Shown here one piece after another: positions 37,956 through 47,431 of a DNA stretch of 50,346 bases (positions within the stretch are counted from its first letter, which is position 1; the number at the start of each line of letters is the position of its first letter). The stretch is taken from the NCBI GenBank assembly GCA_002685075.1, contig NYWO01000116.1, forward strand, positions 1-50,346. Reading direction: 5' to 3'. The notes under the pieces are model-generated. The model saw only the letters and a program-made list of their open reading frames with translations. It made no database searches and was not told where the DNA came from. A program made the position numbers and the translations under genes. The DNA is from Arcobacter sp. (GTDB lineage: Bacteria > Campylobacterota > Campylobacteria > Campylobacterales > Arcobacteraceae).

Positions 37956-37992
37956 AAAGAAAAAAAGATTAGTTACAAATCTCTTTTTCTTT
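37956..37992. repeat. Right copy of ~37-bp near-direct repeat, overlapping the 3' end of nasA copy 1
   Basis: AAAGAAAAAAAGATTAGTTACAAATCTCTTTTTCTTT. Confidence 0.8.
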
Positions 37993-40299
37993 AATCAGTT
38001 CACTTTCAAAAACTTCTTCATTTTTAACTACAACATGCTCTAACTCTCCTACTATTTCTTCTTCAATAAACTTAATTCCATCAGGGACTTTAATACTATG
38101 AAGTTGCACTGCACATTGTTTATAGTTTGGTTCAAAAGACTTAGGGTCAAACTCCGCTTTTGTGATAGTGTTTATTAACTGTTCGTTATAGTGGAAGGGT
38201 ACGAATATATTTCCTACTCTTACGTTTTGTGATTCTCTTACAATTATATCTTTGATTCTTCCTCTAATTGAAGAGATATCAAGTCTATCACCGCTTTTAA
38301 CTTCTAGTTTTTTTGCGTCTTCTGGATTAATCTCAATCCATGCTTCTGGTGCTAAATCATTTAGTATTGAGATAGTTTTTGTTTTAGTTCTTGTATGCCA
38401 CTGCTCAACTGTTCGTCCTGTATTTAAAATAAGGGGGAAAGAAGCGTTTTGAGGTTCACTCATTGGAAGCCAATCAAGTGCTAATAGTTTTGCTTTTCCA
38501 TCTGCTGTTGGACAAGGCATATCAACACTGTATAATCTTGGTGTTCCTTTTGGATTAGCTTCATTACATGGCCATTGGATTCCTCCAAGTTCTTCAATTA
38601 ACTCATAAGTCATACCCGTATAATCACAAAGTCTTCCAGCACTTACTTTTTTCCACTCATTAAAGGCATCAATAGGTTTCTTCCAATTTGGGAATAGTCT
38701 TTCATTTACACCTTCAAAATATTTAGAAAACTCTAGAACAATATCAAAATCACTTTTTGTAACTCCAAGTGGTTCAACTGCTTTTCTAGCTCTATTACAT
38801 CGTCGCTCGCTATTTGTATAAGTTCCTTCTTTTTCACTCCAAGTTGCTGCACTAAAAACAACATCTGATTTAAATGCTGTTTCACTTTTAAAGGCATCTT
38901 GAACTACAAGAAGTTCAAGTTTATTTAAAGCACGTCTTAGTTTCTTTTGGTCAGGGAAAGACACTAGTGGATTAGTAGCTACTAACCATAAGGCTTTTAT
39001 TTCACCCGCTTCAATTGCATCAATAATTTGTGGATATGAATACCCACGTGCTGTTGGTACATCTTCTACTGGAACGTTTACAAGTGTTGCATACTCTTCT
39101 CTATCATAAGAGCTTGCAAAGTTTCTATATCCAGGAATTGAAGAAGTAAATCCAGTCTCTCTTGTACCCATTGCATTACATTGTCCCGTAATTGAAAGAG
39201 CAGTTGCTCCTTTTCTTCCAAGATTTCCAGTAATAAGGGCCAAATTACAAATAGCACTTACAGTATCAGTTCCTAAACTACTTTGATTTACTCCCATAGT
39301 CCAAGCAGACATTGCTGCACTTGATTTAGCATAAACTCGTGCTAATTCATATAAATCTTTTACATCAATACCTGTAGTAATTGCAACTTCTTGTGGAGTA
39401 TAATTGGCCATTATATGTTTTCTAAACTCTTTAAAGCCCGTAGTTCTATCAGATATAAACTTCTCATCTTCCCAACCTTGCTCTAATATGATGTAACAAA
39501 GTCCATTCATAAGTGCTAAATCACTTCTAGGTTTTATAGGTACAAACATATCTGCCATCTTAGCAGTCTTTGAAAATCTAGGGTCGATTACAATAATCTT
39601 AGGTTTTTTACCCGTAATCTTTTTATTTTTAGCAATATGTAATTTTAAAATAGGGTGGTTATCTGCGATATTTGCACCAATTAACATAATAGTATCAGCA
39701 TATGAGAAGTCTTCATAACATCCAACAGGACCATCTGAACCAAATGTTTGTTTATATCCCATAACTGCACTTGCCATACAAAGTGTTGTATTACCATCAT
39801 AGTTATTTGTTTTAAGACCTAATTGTACAAATTTTCCTAGAGTATAAAACTCTTCACTCAGTAATTGTCCTGTTGATACAACTGAAACAGCACCATTTCC
39901 ATGTTTCTTTTGTATCTCTTTAAACTTATCACTAGTAGTTTTAAATACTTCATCCCAAGTAGATTCTACTAACTGTCCATTTTTTCTAATCATTGGTGTT
40001 GTATATCTATTAGAACTTTGAACCATTTCATGCTCAGACAAACCTTTTGGACAAAGTGTTCCTTTGTTTACAGGATGAGCTGGATCTCCTTTAGTATAAG
40101 TAGGAATTCCATCTTTAACTCCAATATATAAACCACATCCAACTCCACAATATCCACAAGTTGAACGAACCCATTTATTGGGAGCTTTTTGTTTTGCTAC
40201 TTTACCAAATACTTTATCATCAACAAGGGCATATTTATCATTTTTGATATCTAGTCCTAAAAAATCTTTTACATTAAAGTTCTTAATTTTTTCTAACAT
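37969..40299 (-). CDS. nasA: Molybdopterin assimilatory nitrate reductase catalytic subunit, copy 1
   Basis: N-terminal 4Fe-4S 'CGYCGVGCGL', 'MSAWTMGVNQSSLGTD', C-terminal 'RTVEQWHTRTKT'; start at second Met (40299) preferred over 40338 because it follows AAGGGG. Confidence 0.92.
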   Translation of the reverse strand: MLEKIKNFNVKDFLGLDIKNDKYALVDDKVFGKVAKQKAPNKWVRSTCGYCGVGCGLYIGVKDGIPTYTKGDPAHPVNKGTLCPKGLSEHEMVQSSNRYTTPMIRKNGQLVESTWDEVFKTTSDKFKEIQKKHGNGAVSVVSTGQLLSEEFYTLGKFVQLGLKTNNYDGNTTLCMASAVMGYKQTFGSDGPVGCYEDFSYADTIMLIGANIADNHPILKLHIAKNKKITGKKPKIIVIDPRFSKTAKMADMFVPIKPRSDLALMNGLCYIILEQGWEDEKFISDRTTGFKEFRKHIMANYTPQEVAITTGIDVKDLYELARVYAKSSAAMSAWTMGVNQSSLGTDTVSAICNLALITGNLGRKGATALSITGQCNAMGTRETGFTSSIPGYRNFASSYDREEYATLVNVPVEDVPTARGYSYPQIIDAIEAGEIKALWLVATNPLVSFPDQKKLRRALNKLELLVVQDAFKSETAFKSDVVFSAATWSEKEGTYTNSERRCNRARKAVEPLGVTKSDFDIVLEFSKYFEGVNERLFPNWKKPIDAFNEWKKVSAGRLCDYTGMTYELIEELGGIQWPCNEANPKGTPRLYSVDMPCPTADGKAKLLALDWLPMSEPQNASFPLILNTGRTVEQWHTRTKTKTISILNDLAPEAWIEINPEDAKKLEVKSGDRLDISSIRGRIKDIIVRESQNVRVGNIFVPFHYNEQLINTITKAEFDPKSFEPNYKQCAVQLHSIKVPDGIKFIEEEIVGELEHVVVKNEEVFESELIKEKEICN

Positions 40300-40300
40300 A

Positions 40301-41899
40301 CTAACCCCTTTGATTCCCAGCGAAGAAATTCCCAGCAAGACCTAAAGCAACTGCTGTTTTATAAAATAAAAGTCTAGATATTATTTCACTTGAAAATGAA
40401 ATAATAATACTTAAACCTAAAACCAAAATAGTACTTGAATAACTCCCACTTGCAAGTAATAACATAGCAAGTAGAGGTAAAGCTAATGCCCCAATACTTA
40501 AAGACCTTTCTCTATATTCATTATACTTAGCAAAGTTATCTTCATATAAAATCTTTGTTTTATTTAATTGGTAGAAATTATCATCTTTTTCTTCTAAATT
40601 TGTATAAAAGTTTTTTTGTTTAGTAAACTCTTCAAATTGAAAGTATCCAAAAAATAGTGCAAATGGTAATACAACTCCAGCAGTTGTATATTGTTCATTT
40701 AAAGCTAAAATTAAAGTAATTAACAATATTCCTATATATGATACATAGAAGAATATTTTTGTTGTTTCTTTTTTATTCCAAGAAGGTCTTGCTTTAATTC
40801 TATAAATCATAGATTGAGCATAAATACCATATATCCCAGTAGTAAGAACACCAAGTTCAACTATAAACCTAAAAGTTTGATTGAACTCAAAAAAGAATAT
40901 AGCTATAAGAAGTGTAAGACCACCTGCATAAACACCAAGTGCTAAAGCCTCTCTACTTAACCATGATGTTTTTATATTCTTCATTGCAGTATATGCAAGT
41001 CCTGGACGTCCTAAGTGTAATGCTGATAAAGGTAATCCAATAGCAGCAGGTATAAATACTGCAATTATCATCCATATATTTGGCATTGCTAAATTAAATC
41101 CAAGTAGATTTATAAACTCACCTAAAACTAATGTAGCAAAACCACCTACAGATATTTGAGTTAAAATAGTCATAAATACTAAAGGCCATTCTGAATGGTT
41201 TGGTTTAATTATATGATTATCTGCAGGGGTAACTTTTGCATTTTTCTCATCTTCATCTATTGTATATCTTGTTGTTGGTTTAGTAATCTCAATATTTGGA
41301 AGATGAGGTGCAACACCTTGCTCGGCCATATCTTTTTCTACCCAATCTTTTACATTTACTATTTCAATAGCAATTGCACCTGCTGGACAGGCTTGTACAC
41401 ATGCAGGAGTTTGACCAACATCTAGCTTTTCATGACACATATGACATTTTGTAACTATTCCTCTATCTTCATTAAAAACTGGCACTTCATAAGGACAGTT
41501 CCAAGTACAGTATTGACATCCAATACATGTATCATCATCATGGAAAACAATACCATTATCAAATTTTATATATGATTCTGTAGGACAGCCTTTTAAACAC
41601 TCAGGATCAACACAGTGATTACATGACATTGAGTTAAAGTGATTTGAAACATTTGGAAAAACTCCACTTTGAGTTTCCCCAACTCTTCTCCATTTAATAT
41701 CTGCGCTATTTCCATTTTGTTCATTACATGCAACTTCACAACAATGACAACCAACACATGCAGTTGCATCAAAATGGAATCTATATTGTTCCCCTTCTTT
41801 AGGTTTAGGAATATCAATACTATAATTTCCACATTGCATATTAGTATCTGCTTTATGATTTATAAAGTCTTCTAATGGAGTTGTTTCGTTTGCACTCAT
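40301..41899 (-). CDS. DmsB-type 4Fe-4S ferredoxin subunit fused to DmsC-type membrane anchor
   Basis: Multiple Cx2Cx2Cx3C clusters (CVGCHCCEVAC, CNHCVDPECLKGC, CIGCQYCTWNC, CHMCHEKLDVGQTPACVQAC) followed by several TM helices. Confidence 0.92.
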   Translation of the reverse strand: MSANETTPLEDFINHKADTNMQCGNYSIDIPKPKEGEQYRFHFDATACVGCHCCEVACNEQNGNSADIKWRRVGETQSGVFPNVSNHFNSMSCNHCVDPECLKGCPTESYIKFDNGIVFHDDDTCIGCQYCTWNCPYEVPVFNEDRGIVTKCHMCHEKLDVGQTPACVQACPAGAIAIEIVNVKDWVEKDMAEQGVAPHLPNIEITKPTTRYTIDEDEKNAKVTPADNHIIKPNHSEWPLVFMTILTQISVGGFATLVLGEFINLLGFNLAMPNIWMIIAVFIPAAIGLPLSALHLGRPGLAYTAMKNIKTSWLSREALALGVYAGGLTLLIAIFFFEFNQTFRFIVELGVLTTGIYGIYAQSMIYRIKARPSWNKKETTKIFFYVSYIGILLITLILALNEQYTTAGVVLPFALFFGYFQFEEFTKQKNFYTNLEEKDDNFYQLNKTKILYEDNFAKYNEYRERSLSIGALALPLLAMLLLASGSYSSTILVLGLSIIISFSSEIISRLLFYKTAVALGLAGNFFAGNQRG

Positions 41900-41901
41900 G
41901 A

Positions 41902-43497
41902 TTAAAGACCAATTCTTGTTTGAATTTCTTCTATTTCTAAATGTGATAAAACTCTTGTATCAAAACTTTCAAAAGTTTCATTCTCTTCTTTTTCATTTTT
42001 ATAAATAGAGATAAGTTCCCCTACTAATTCTTGTGCTTTTGGTATTGGTACAGCTTTTGTTAATTGTCTAGCTTCTAAAATAGAAGAGGCTGCTTTTCCA
42101 CCAATAAAAACTTTAACACCATAACATGAATTTCCTTCTTCATCTTTAGCTTTTGCACCCTCAAATCCAATATCAGCAACACCATGAATACCACATCCTT
42201 TAGGACATGCAGACCAGTACATTCTAACTTTTCCATCTTGAATTGGTACGTTTGTATTTAAATAATGAGCCATTTCAATTGCATCTGGTTTCCCAAGAAT
42301 TACTCCAAATGAACACTCATTTTTTCCAGCACATGCAATTTGGTTATTGAAGTAAATATTATGATATGAGTCATATTTTGTATAAAGAGGTGATTGTTTT
42401 ATATCTTCAATATTCTCTTTATCTGTAATTATATAAAAACTTTGCTCATACGTTAATCTAATAACTCCATCATATTTTTGCGCTAATAATGCAGCTTCTT
42501 TTAAGTCACTTCCACAAAATATTCCTGATGGAATACTAAAGTGAATAGCACTTTTATTATTCTTTAACTCAATTGTTGAAGAATCATCAAGTATAAATTC
42601 ATCTTTTACTAGTAGCTCACCTGCATTGCTTAAAGGAAGTTTTGAATACTCTTTAATTGCCTTTGCAAACTCTTCTAAACTTACTGCATCTAAAAGGAAA
42701 GTTAATCTATTTTTATTTCTATTATCTCTAAATCCATACTCTTTATATAAAGAAATTACAGATGAGAATACTTCTTTTACTTGATTTGGTTTAACAAAAA
42801 GATTTAAATCTCTAGCTTGAATTCCAACTTTACCACCTAGGTATAAGTTAAATCCAAACTCTCCATCTTTTTTTGCTAATGCAAAAGCACAGTCATTACC
42901 AAAAATATTACATGTATTTATACTATCACCTAATATTGCAATATTAAATTTTCTAGGAAGATTTCCCATCCAAGCCTCTTGTTTGTAAAATACTGATTGG
43001 ATTTCTTGAAGTAATGGCATAGTTTCTATTGGAGATGTTTTAGAATATGAGTCAAAAGGAGATGTTACTACACCTCTAAAGTTATCACCTGCACACTGAA
43101 TAGCAGTTATTCCTACCGAGTCTAACTCTTTAAGTAATTCAGGAAGTTCATTGAACTTTAAATATCTAAATTCAACTTGTCCTCTTGTTGTAATATCTAT
43201 ATAATCATTTCCATATTTTTTTGAACATTCTGAAAGTTTTAAAGCTTGTTCAACTGATAATTGTCCACCTGGAATTCTAATTCTAATTACAAAAGTATCA
43301 CTTGTTCCTTTGTCATATAATCCCAGACATTTTAAGAAGTGTTTTGTGTGAGAGTCTGTTACAGTTTCTTCATACTCTCCTTTACAAAATTCTTCAAAAG
43401 ATTTAATAAAATCCATAGGATTTTGTTCTGATTTCATCTTTTCAATTTTGTTGATTTTCTTATTTCTTAAATTATGTGCTTCTTCTAAAACTTTCAT
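41902..43497 (-). CDS. nirA: Ferredoxin-type nitrite (sulfite) reductase
   Basis: Siroheme/4Fe-4S motifs 'CAGKNECSFG...CPKGCGIHG'; half-domains with 'RGQVEFRYLKFNELPELL'. Confidence 0.88.
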   Translation of the reverse strand: MKVLEEAHNLRNKKINKIEKMKSEQNPMDFIKSFEEFCKGEYEETVTDSHTKHFLKCLGLYDKGTSDTFVIRIRIPGGQLSVEQALKLSECSKKYGNDYIDITTRGQVEFRYLKFNELPELLKELDSVGITAIQCAGDNFRGVVTSPFDSYSKTSPIETMPLLQEIQSVFYKQEAWMGNLPRKFNIAILGDSINTCNIFGNDCAFALAKKDGEFGFNLYLGGKVGIQARDLNLFVKPNQVKEVFSSVISLYKEYGFRDNRNKNRLTFLLDAVSLEEFAKAIKEYSKLPLSNAGELLVKDEFILDDSSTIELKNNKSAIHFSIPSGIFCGSDLKEAALLAQKYDGVIRLTYEQSFYIITDKENIEDIKQSPLYTKYDSYHNIYFNNQIACAGKNECSFGVILGKPDAIEMAHYLNTNVPIQDGKVRMYWSACPKGCGIHGVADIGFEGAKAKDEEGNSCYGVKVFIGGKAASSILEARQLTKAVPIPKAQELVGELISIYKNEKEENETFESFDTRVLSHLEIEEIQTRIGL

Positions 43498-43537
43498 AGT
43501 CTATCTCCAAATATATTATATTTGTAAGTTTAGCTAT

Positions 43538-43557
43538 AAATTTATGTAAATTTAAAG
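43538..43557 (+). promoter_or_regulatory. Nitrate-locus motif copy B (upstream of nirA)
   Basis: AAATTTATGTAAATTTAAAG. Confidence 0.45.
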
Positions 43558-43599
43558 TTAAACTATATAAAAAATAGACATATTGATATTTTATAGTTT

Positions 43600-43619
43600 A
43601 AATTTTATGTAAAATTAAG
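43600..43619 (+). promoter_or_regulatory. Nitrate-locus motif copy C (upstream of nirA)
   Basis: AAATTTTATGTAAAATTAAG. Confidence 0.45.
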
Positions 43620-43621
43620 TT

Positions 43622-45613
43622 TTATAGAATTTTTTCAATTTTTACTGCTGAATGATTATAATCAGGCTGAAGTGATTCTTTATCTAATAAATCATTTGTT
43701 AAGTAGTTTATTTCTCTATGACTTACGGGAATAAAAATTGTATCTTCTTTAATTTTATCTGTTATTATAGCTTTTGATTCTATCTCTCCTCTAAGAGAAG
43801 AAATTTTAATAAAATCACCATCTTTAAGATTTAATGCTTTTGCATTTTTAGGATGAATTTCACAAAAGTTTAATTCTTTGAATTTTAAAAGAGTTCTTGG
43901 AAGATTTGTTTTTGTTCCACTATGCCATTGATCTCTTGTTCGACCTGTTAAAAGTATGAAAGGATATTTTAAATTTGTTTTTTCACTAAGAAGTTTATTT
44001 TGAACAAAGTGAAGATTAGCTTTTTTATTTTCTGTAAAAAACTCTTTTTCTTTTCTGATTTTTTCTCCCCAAATAAAAGGTTCTTCTCTTAGTTTTTTAT
44101 ATGAAGTTTCACTCATATTTAAATGAGGGTTTAACTTTGTCATTTCTTGAAACTCCTCAAAAATATCTTGACTACATGAATAATTAAACTCTTTTGAAAA
44201 GCCTAACTCTTGTGCTAGAAGTTGAAAAATCTCCCAATCTGCCTTACAATCAATTGAAGACCTTGTTAACTTTTCTTGTTTTGTAACTGTTCTATCTAAG
44301 TTTGTTTGCGTTCCTTCTTTTTCACCCCAAGGAGCAGCAGGAAGTTTTATATGAGCAAAGTTTGAAGTCTCTGAGTTTTCATAAGCATTCAACTCAACTA
44401 CCATTGGAATTTTTTGAATTAACTTCTCAACTTTATTTCTATTTGGTAAATGGTAAACTGGGTCAGTATGACAAATAATTAAGATATCTAAATTTGCACT
44501 TAGCATTTGTGTTGCAGTAAGACCTGGCTTTTTATCAATTTTTTTTGTATTCCAAAATTTGGAAACTTTTTTGATAGACTCTGCATCAAAACCTAAATGA
44601 ACTGCAAGCATAGTTGAAAGTCCACCAACTTCTCTTCCACCCATTGCATTTGGTTGTCCTGTTAGAGAAAAAGGTCCATTTCCATCTTTAAATATTTTCC
44701 CAGTTAAAAGATGTGTATTTATTAATGCAAGATTTTTATCAACTCCTTGTGAAGATTGATTTAAACCCATTGTCCATGCTGATATAATATTTTCATTATT
44801 TTTATATAAAAGCCAGAACTCTTCAAATTGCTCTTTTGTTAAACCTGTTCTTTTTAGCATTTTTGTTACAGGAATTCTTTTAAACTTATTAGTTAATAGT
44901 TCATAATTATTAACATGTGTTTTTACAAACTCTTCATCAACAAGTCCTTCATCAATTATTCTTTTTGAAAGTAAGTTAAAAAAATCTATATCGCTATTAG
45001 GTTTTAAAGGAAGATGTAAATCTGCAATTTTTGCAGTATCTGTAAATCTAGGATCAATAACTACAATTTTTAAACCAGCTTTTTTTGCTTTTTTTATTCT
45101 ATTGTGAAATACAACATGGGCTTCAGCAGTATTTGCACCAGCTAAAATAAGTAAGTCTGCTTTATGCACATCTTCCATTCTAACAGGAACATAATCAATA
45201 CCAAAAGCTTTTTTATGTGCACTTACAGCACTTGACATACAAGTTCTACTGTTTGTATCAACATTATTTGTGCCAATAAAACCTTTACCTAATTTATTTG
45301 CAATATAGTAATCTTCCGTTAGAAGTTGTCCTGATAGATAAAAACCAATCTTTTCTTTTGAAGTTTTTTTAATTTTTTCTGCAACTGCAGATATTGCATT
45401 TTCCCAAGAAGTTACTTTATATTGATCACTTATATCTTCTCTAATATGAGGTCTTAATAATCTTGTTGGTGTTTGAATACTTATTAATTCAGAAATACCT
45501 TTTGAGCAAAGTTTTCCTTCATTTGTTGGATAAACTACATCTCCAATTAGTTTATTTTCTTCAAATTCTAGACCACATCCAACACCACAATACCCACACA
45601 CTGACTTTATCAT
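43622..45613 (-). CDS. Molybdopterin assimilatory nitrate reductase catalytic subunit, copy 2
   Basis: 'CGYCGVGCGLEFEENK', 'ISAWTMGLNQSSQGVDKNLALINTHLLTGKI', 'GRTRDQWHSGTKT'. Confidence 0.92.
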   Translation of the reverse strand: MIKSVCGYCGVGCGLEFEENKLIGDVVYPTNEGKLCSKGISELISIQTPTRLLRPHIREDISDQYKVTSWENAISAVAEKIKKTSKEKIGFYLSGQLLTEDYYIANKLGKGFIGTNNVDTNSRTCMSSAVSAHKKAFGIDYVPVRMEDVHKADLLILAGANTAEAHVVFHNRIKKAKKAGLKIVVIDPRFTDTAKIADLHLPLKPNSDIDFFNLLSKRIIDEGLVDEEFVKTHVNNYELLTNKFKRIPVTKMLKRTGLTKEQFEEFWLLYKNNENIISAWTMGLNQSSQGVDKNLALINTHLLTGKIFKDGNGPFSLTGQPNAMGGREVGGLSTMLAVHLGFDAESIKKVSKFWNTKKIDKKPGLTATQMLSANLDILIICHTDPVYHLPNRNKVEKLIQKIPMVVELNAYENSETSNFAHIKLPAAPWGEKEGTQTNLDRTVTKQEKLTRSSIDCKADWEIFQLLAQELGFSKEFNYSCSQDIFEEFQEMTKLNPHLNMSETSYKKLREEPFIWGEKIRKEKEFFTENKKANLHFVQNKLLSEKTNLKYPFILLTGRTRDQWHSGTKTNLPRTLLKFKELNFCEIHPKNAKALNLKDGDFIKISSLRGEIESKAIITDKIKEDTIFIPVSHREINYLTNDLLDKESLQPDYNHSAVKIEKIL

Positions 45614-45665
45614 TTTTTAACCTTAACTTATTACTATGTTTAATTTATATTCATAAGTATACTGT

Positions 45666-45684
45666 AAATTAATGTAAAGTTAAG
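45666..45684 (+). promoter_or_regulatory. Nitrate-locus motif copy D (upstream of nasA copy 2)
   Basis: AAATTAATGTAAAGTTAAG, followed by a partial copy AAATTAATGTATAG. Confidence 0.5.
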
Positions 45685-45710
45685 AAATTAATGTATAGAT
45701 TTTATACTTA

Positions 45711-47336
45711 TTACAGTAATTTCATTAGCAAAATAAAATTAAAAATCAAAAGAAAATAAAAACCAAATTTATAAACTTTTAAAGGGTTCCTTTCTAATAA
45801 GGGTGTGTTTTTATTAAAAAATGCTGGTACTTTATTTGGATTGTCTAGTTCATACTTCATTAATGAATAGTTTGAATATCGAAGTTCATCATCAGCACAA
45901 GTTGATCTTAAAATAATATTTTCTAACCATTCAGGGATATTTTTATTATATTTTTGAGGCAATTTTATATTTTTAAAACTAGGGTTTTGAAAAGGCTCAA
46001 TTTCTCCATAAGGAAACTCTTTTGTAAGTGCTTCATATAAGGTAACTCCAATTGAATAAATTTCAGTCTTTTCATTTATTGCTGCTTCCTTAAATCTTTC
46101 AGGTGCTAAATATGAAGCTGTTCCTGCTTTGTTGACAAGAGAGAATATTTCTGTAATAGAACCAAAATCAATAACTTTAAAGATCCTTTTATCATCTCTT
46201 TGCATTACTATAATATTTTCAGGTTTTATATCTCCATGAACTAAGTTATATTTTAATAGATACTGAGTCATTGATAAAAGAGTTTTTGTAAGTGTAATCG
46301 CATCATCAATAGATAAAGTTCTTTTTTTAAGATACTGTTTTAAAGTGATTCCATCTAGTTTTTTCATTATATAATATCGAGCAGTTCTATTTTTAGGAAC
46401 CTCACAGTTAGGGAAAAAACCAGCTTTTAATCTTTTCGCATTCCAGACTTCTTTTATATATAAATCTAAAATATCCTCATTTTCCAAAGCTTCATAGGGT
46501 GCGAATTTTATCACATACTCTTCTTCATCTTTTTTACAAACCCATGTTCTATCATTTTGTATTAAAGATAAGGTAAGTTTATATCCATCAACAATATCAC
46601 CTTTTTTAAGTTTTTTAGGAATACTTAAATCTAGATTTTTCATTTTTTCTATTTCATCTGTATCATTAACTTCCAAAACAACAGCACTTGTATCATCAGG
46701 AAGATTATCTTCCATTAAAGAACTTGCTTTTTTTACAAGGCTATATGCTCCATTCTCTAGATGTTTTATAATCAAATTTTCACTCATAACAGAATAAAGA
46801 CCATCACTACAAAGTAAAATTCTGTCATCTTTTTGAATATTATTTTCAAAGTAGAATATTTCTATATCTTTATCAATACCAACAGCATCAGTTAATACAC
46901 TATCCATTCCTTCTTCATTGTGATCGTGTGAAAGTTGAGATAAATCTTTATTTCTATATAAATAAATTCTACTATCCCCAACATTTGCTCCATAAAGTCT
47001 ATTTCCTTTTATAACTGCGACTGTTACCGTAGTTACAAGTTCAGGTCGCTCATAATCTTGTATTGATTGAGCATATAAAATTGAATTAATTGAACTAATA
47101 AAAGTTTTTAAAGCTTTTTCAATACTCCAAGTTTTTGGAATATTTTTAAAATTTGTAACAATATGTTGTGCAACTTTTTTTGCTGCTTGTGCACCTTCTT
47201 CAGCTGAGCCTACTCCATCACAAAGAACAGCAATAGTAAGGTCATTTAATTGTTTAATTTCATAGTAATCATCACCAATAATTTCTTCTCTTTTTGCAAG
47301 TGAAAATCCAGAAGTTTTAATATTGTTTTTACTCAA
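45711..47336 (-). CDS. Second PP2C phosphatase - Ser/Thr protein kinase fusion with C-terminal TM anchor
   Basis: PP2C (VLCDGVGSAEEG, VGDSRIYLYRN, LCSDGLYSVM); kinase VHGDIKPENIIV, VIDFGSITE, APERFKE; C-terminal hydrophobic helix. Confidence 0.93.
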   Translation of the reverse strand: MSKNNIKTSGFSLAKREEIIGDDYYEIKQLNDLTIAVLCDGVGSAEEGAQAAKKVAQHIVTNFKNIPKTWSIEKALKTFISSINSILYAQSIQDYERPELVTTVTVAVIKGNRLYGANVGDSRIYLYRNKDLSQLSHDHNEEGMDSVLTDAVGIDKDIEIFYFENNIQKDDRILLCSDGLYSVMSENLIIKHLENGAYSLVKKASSLMEDNLPDDTSAVVLEVNDTDEIEKMKNLDLSIPKKLKKGDIVDGYKLTLSLIQNDRTWVCKKDEEEYVIKFAPYEALENEDILDLYIKEVWNAKRLKAGFFPNCEVPKNRTARYYIMKKLDGITLKQYLKKRTLSIDDAITLTKTLLSMTQYLLKYNLVHGDIKPENIIVMQRDDKRIFKVIDFGSITEIFSLVNKAGTASYLAPERFKEAAINEKTEIYSIGVTLYEALTKEFPYGEIEPFQNPSFKNIKLPQKYNKNIPEWLENIILRSTCADDELRYSNYSLMKYELDNPNKVPAFFNKNTPLLERNPLKVYKFGFYFLLIFNFILLMKLL

Positions 47337-47405
47337 ATCTTTGCCTTTTTTATATATTTAATATATATCTAAATTAAAATTCTTTTTAAGAGTCTTAATT
47401 TAAAT

Positions 47406-47431
47406 ATAAAAAGAGCCCAAGCTCTTTTTAT
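47406..47431. terminator. Terminator at the narK-like 3' end
   Basis: ATAAAAAGAGC-ccaa-GCTCTTTTTAT. Confidence 0.75.

Noticed and set aside
40299-40338. Overlap between nasA copy 1 (ORF-track start 40338) and the DmsB-DmsC fusion as an unusual gene overlap
   Set aside because: The second Met at 40299 has an AAGGGG RBS and matches expected NasA N-termini, so the overlap is likely an ORF-calling artefact.
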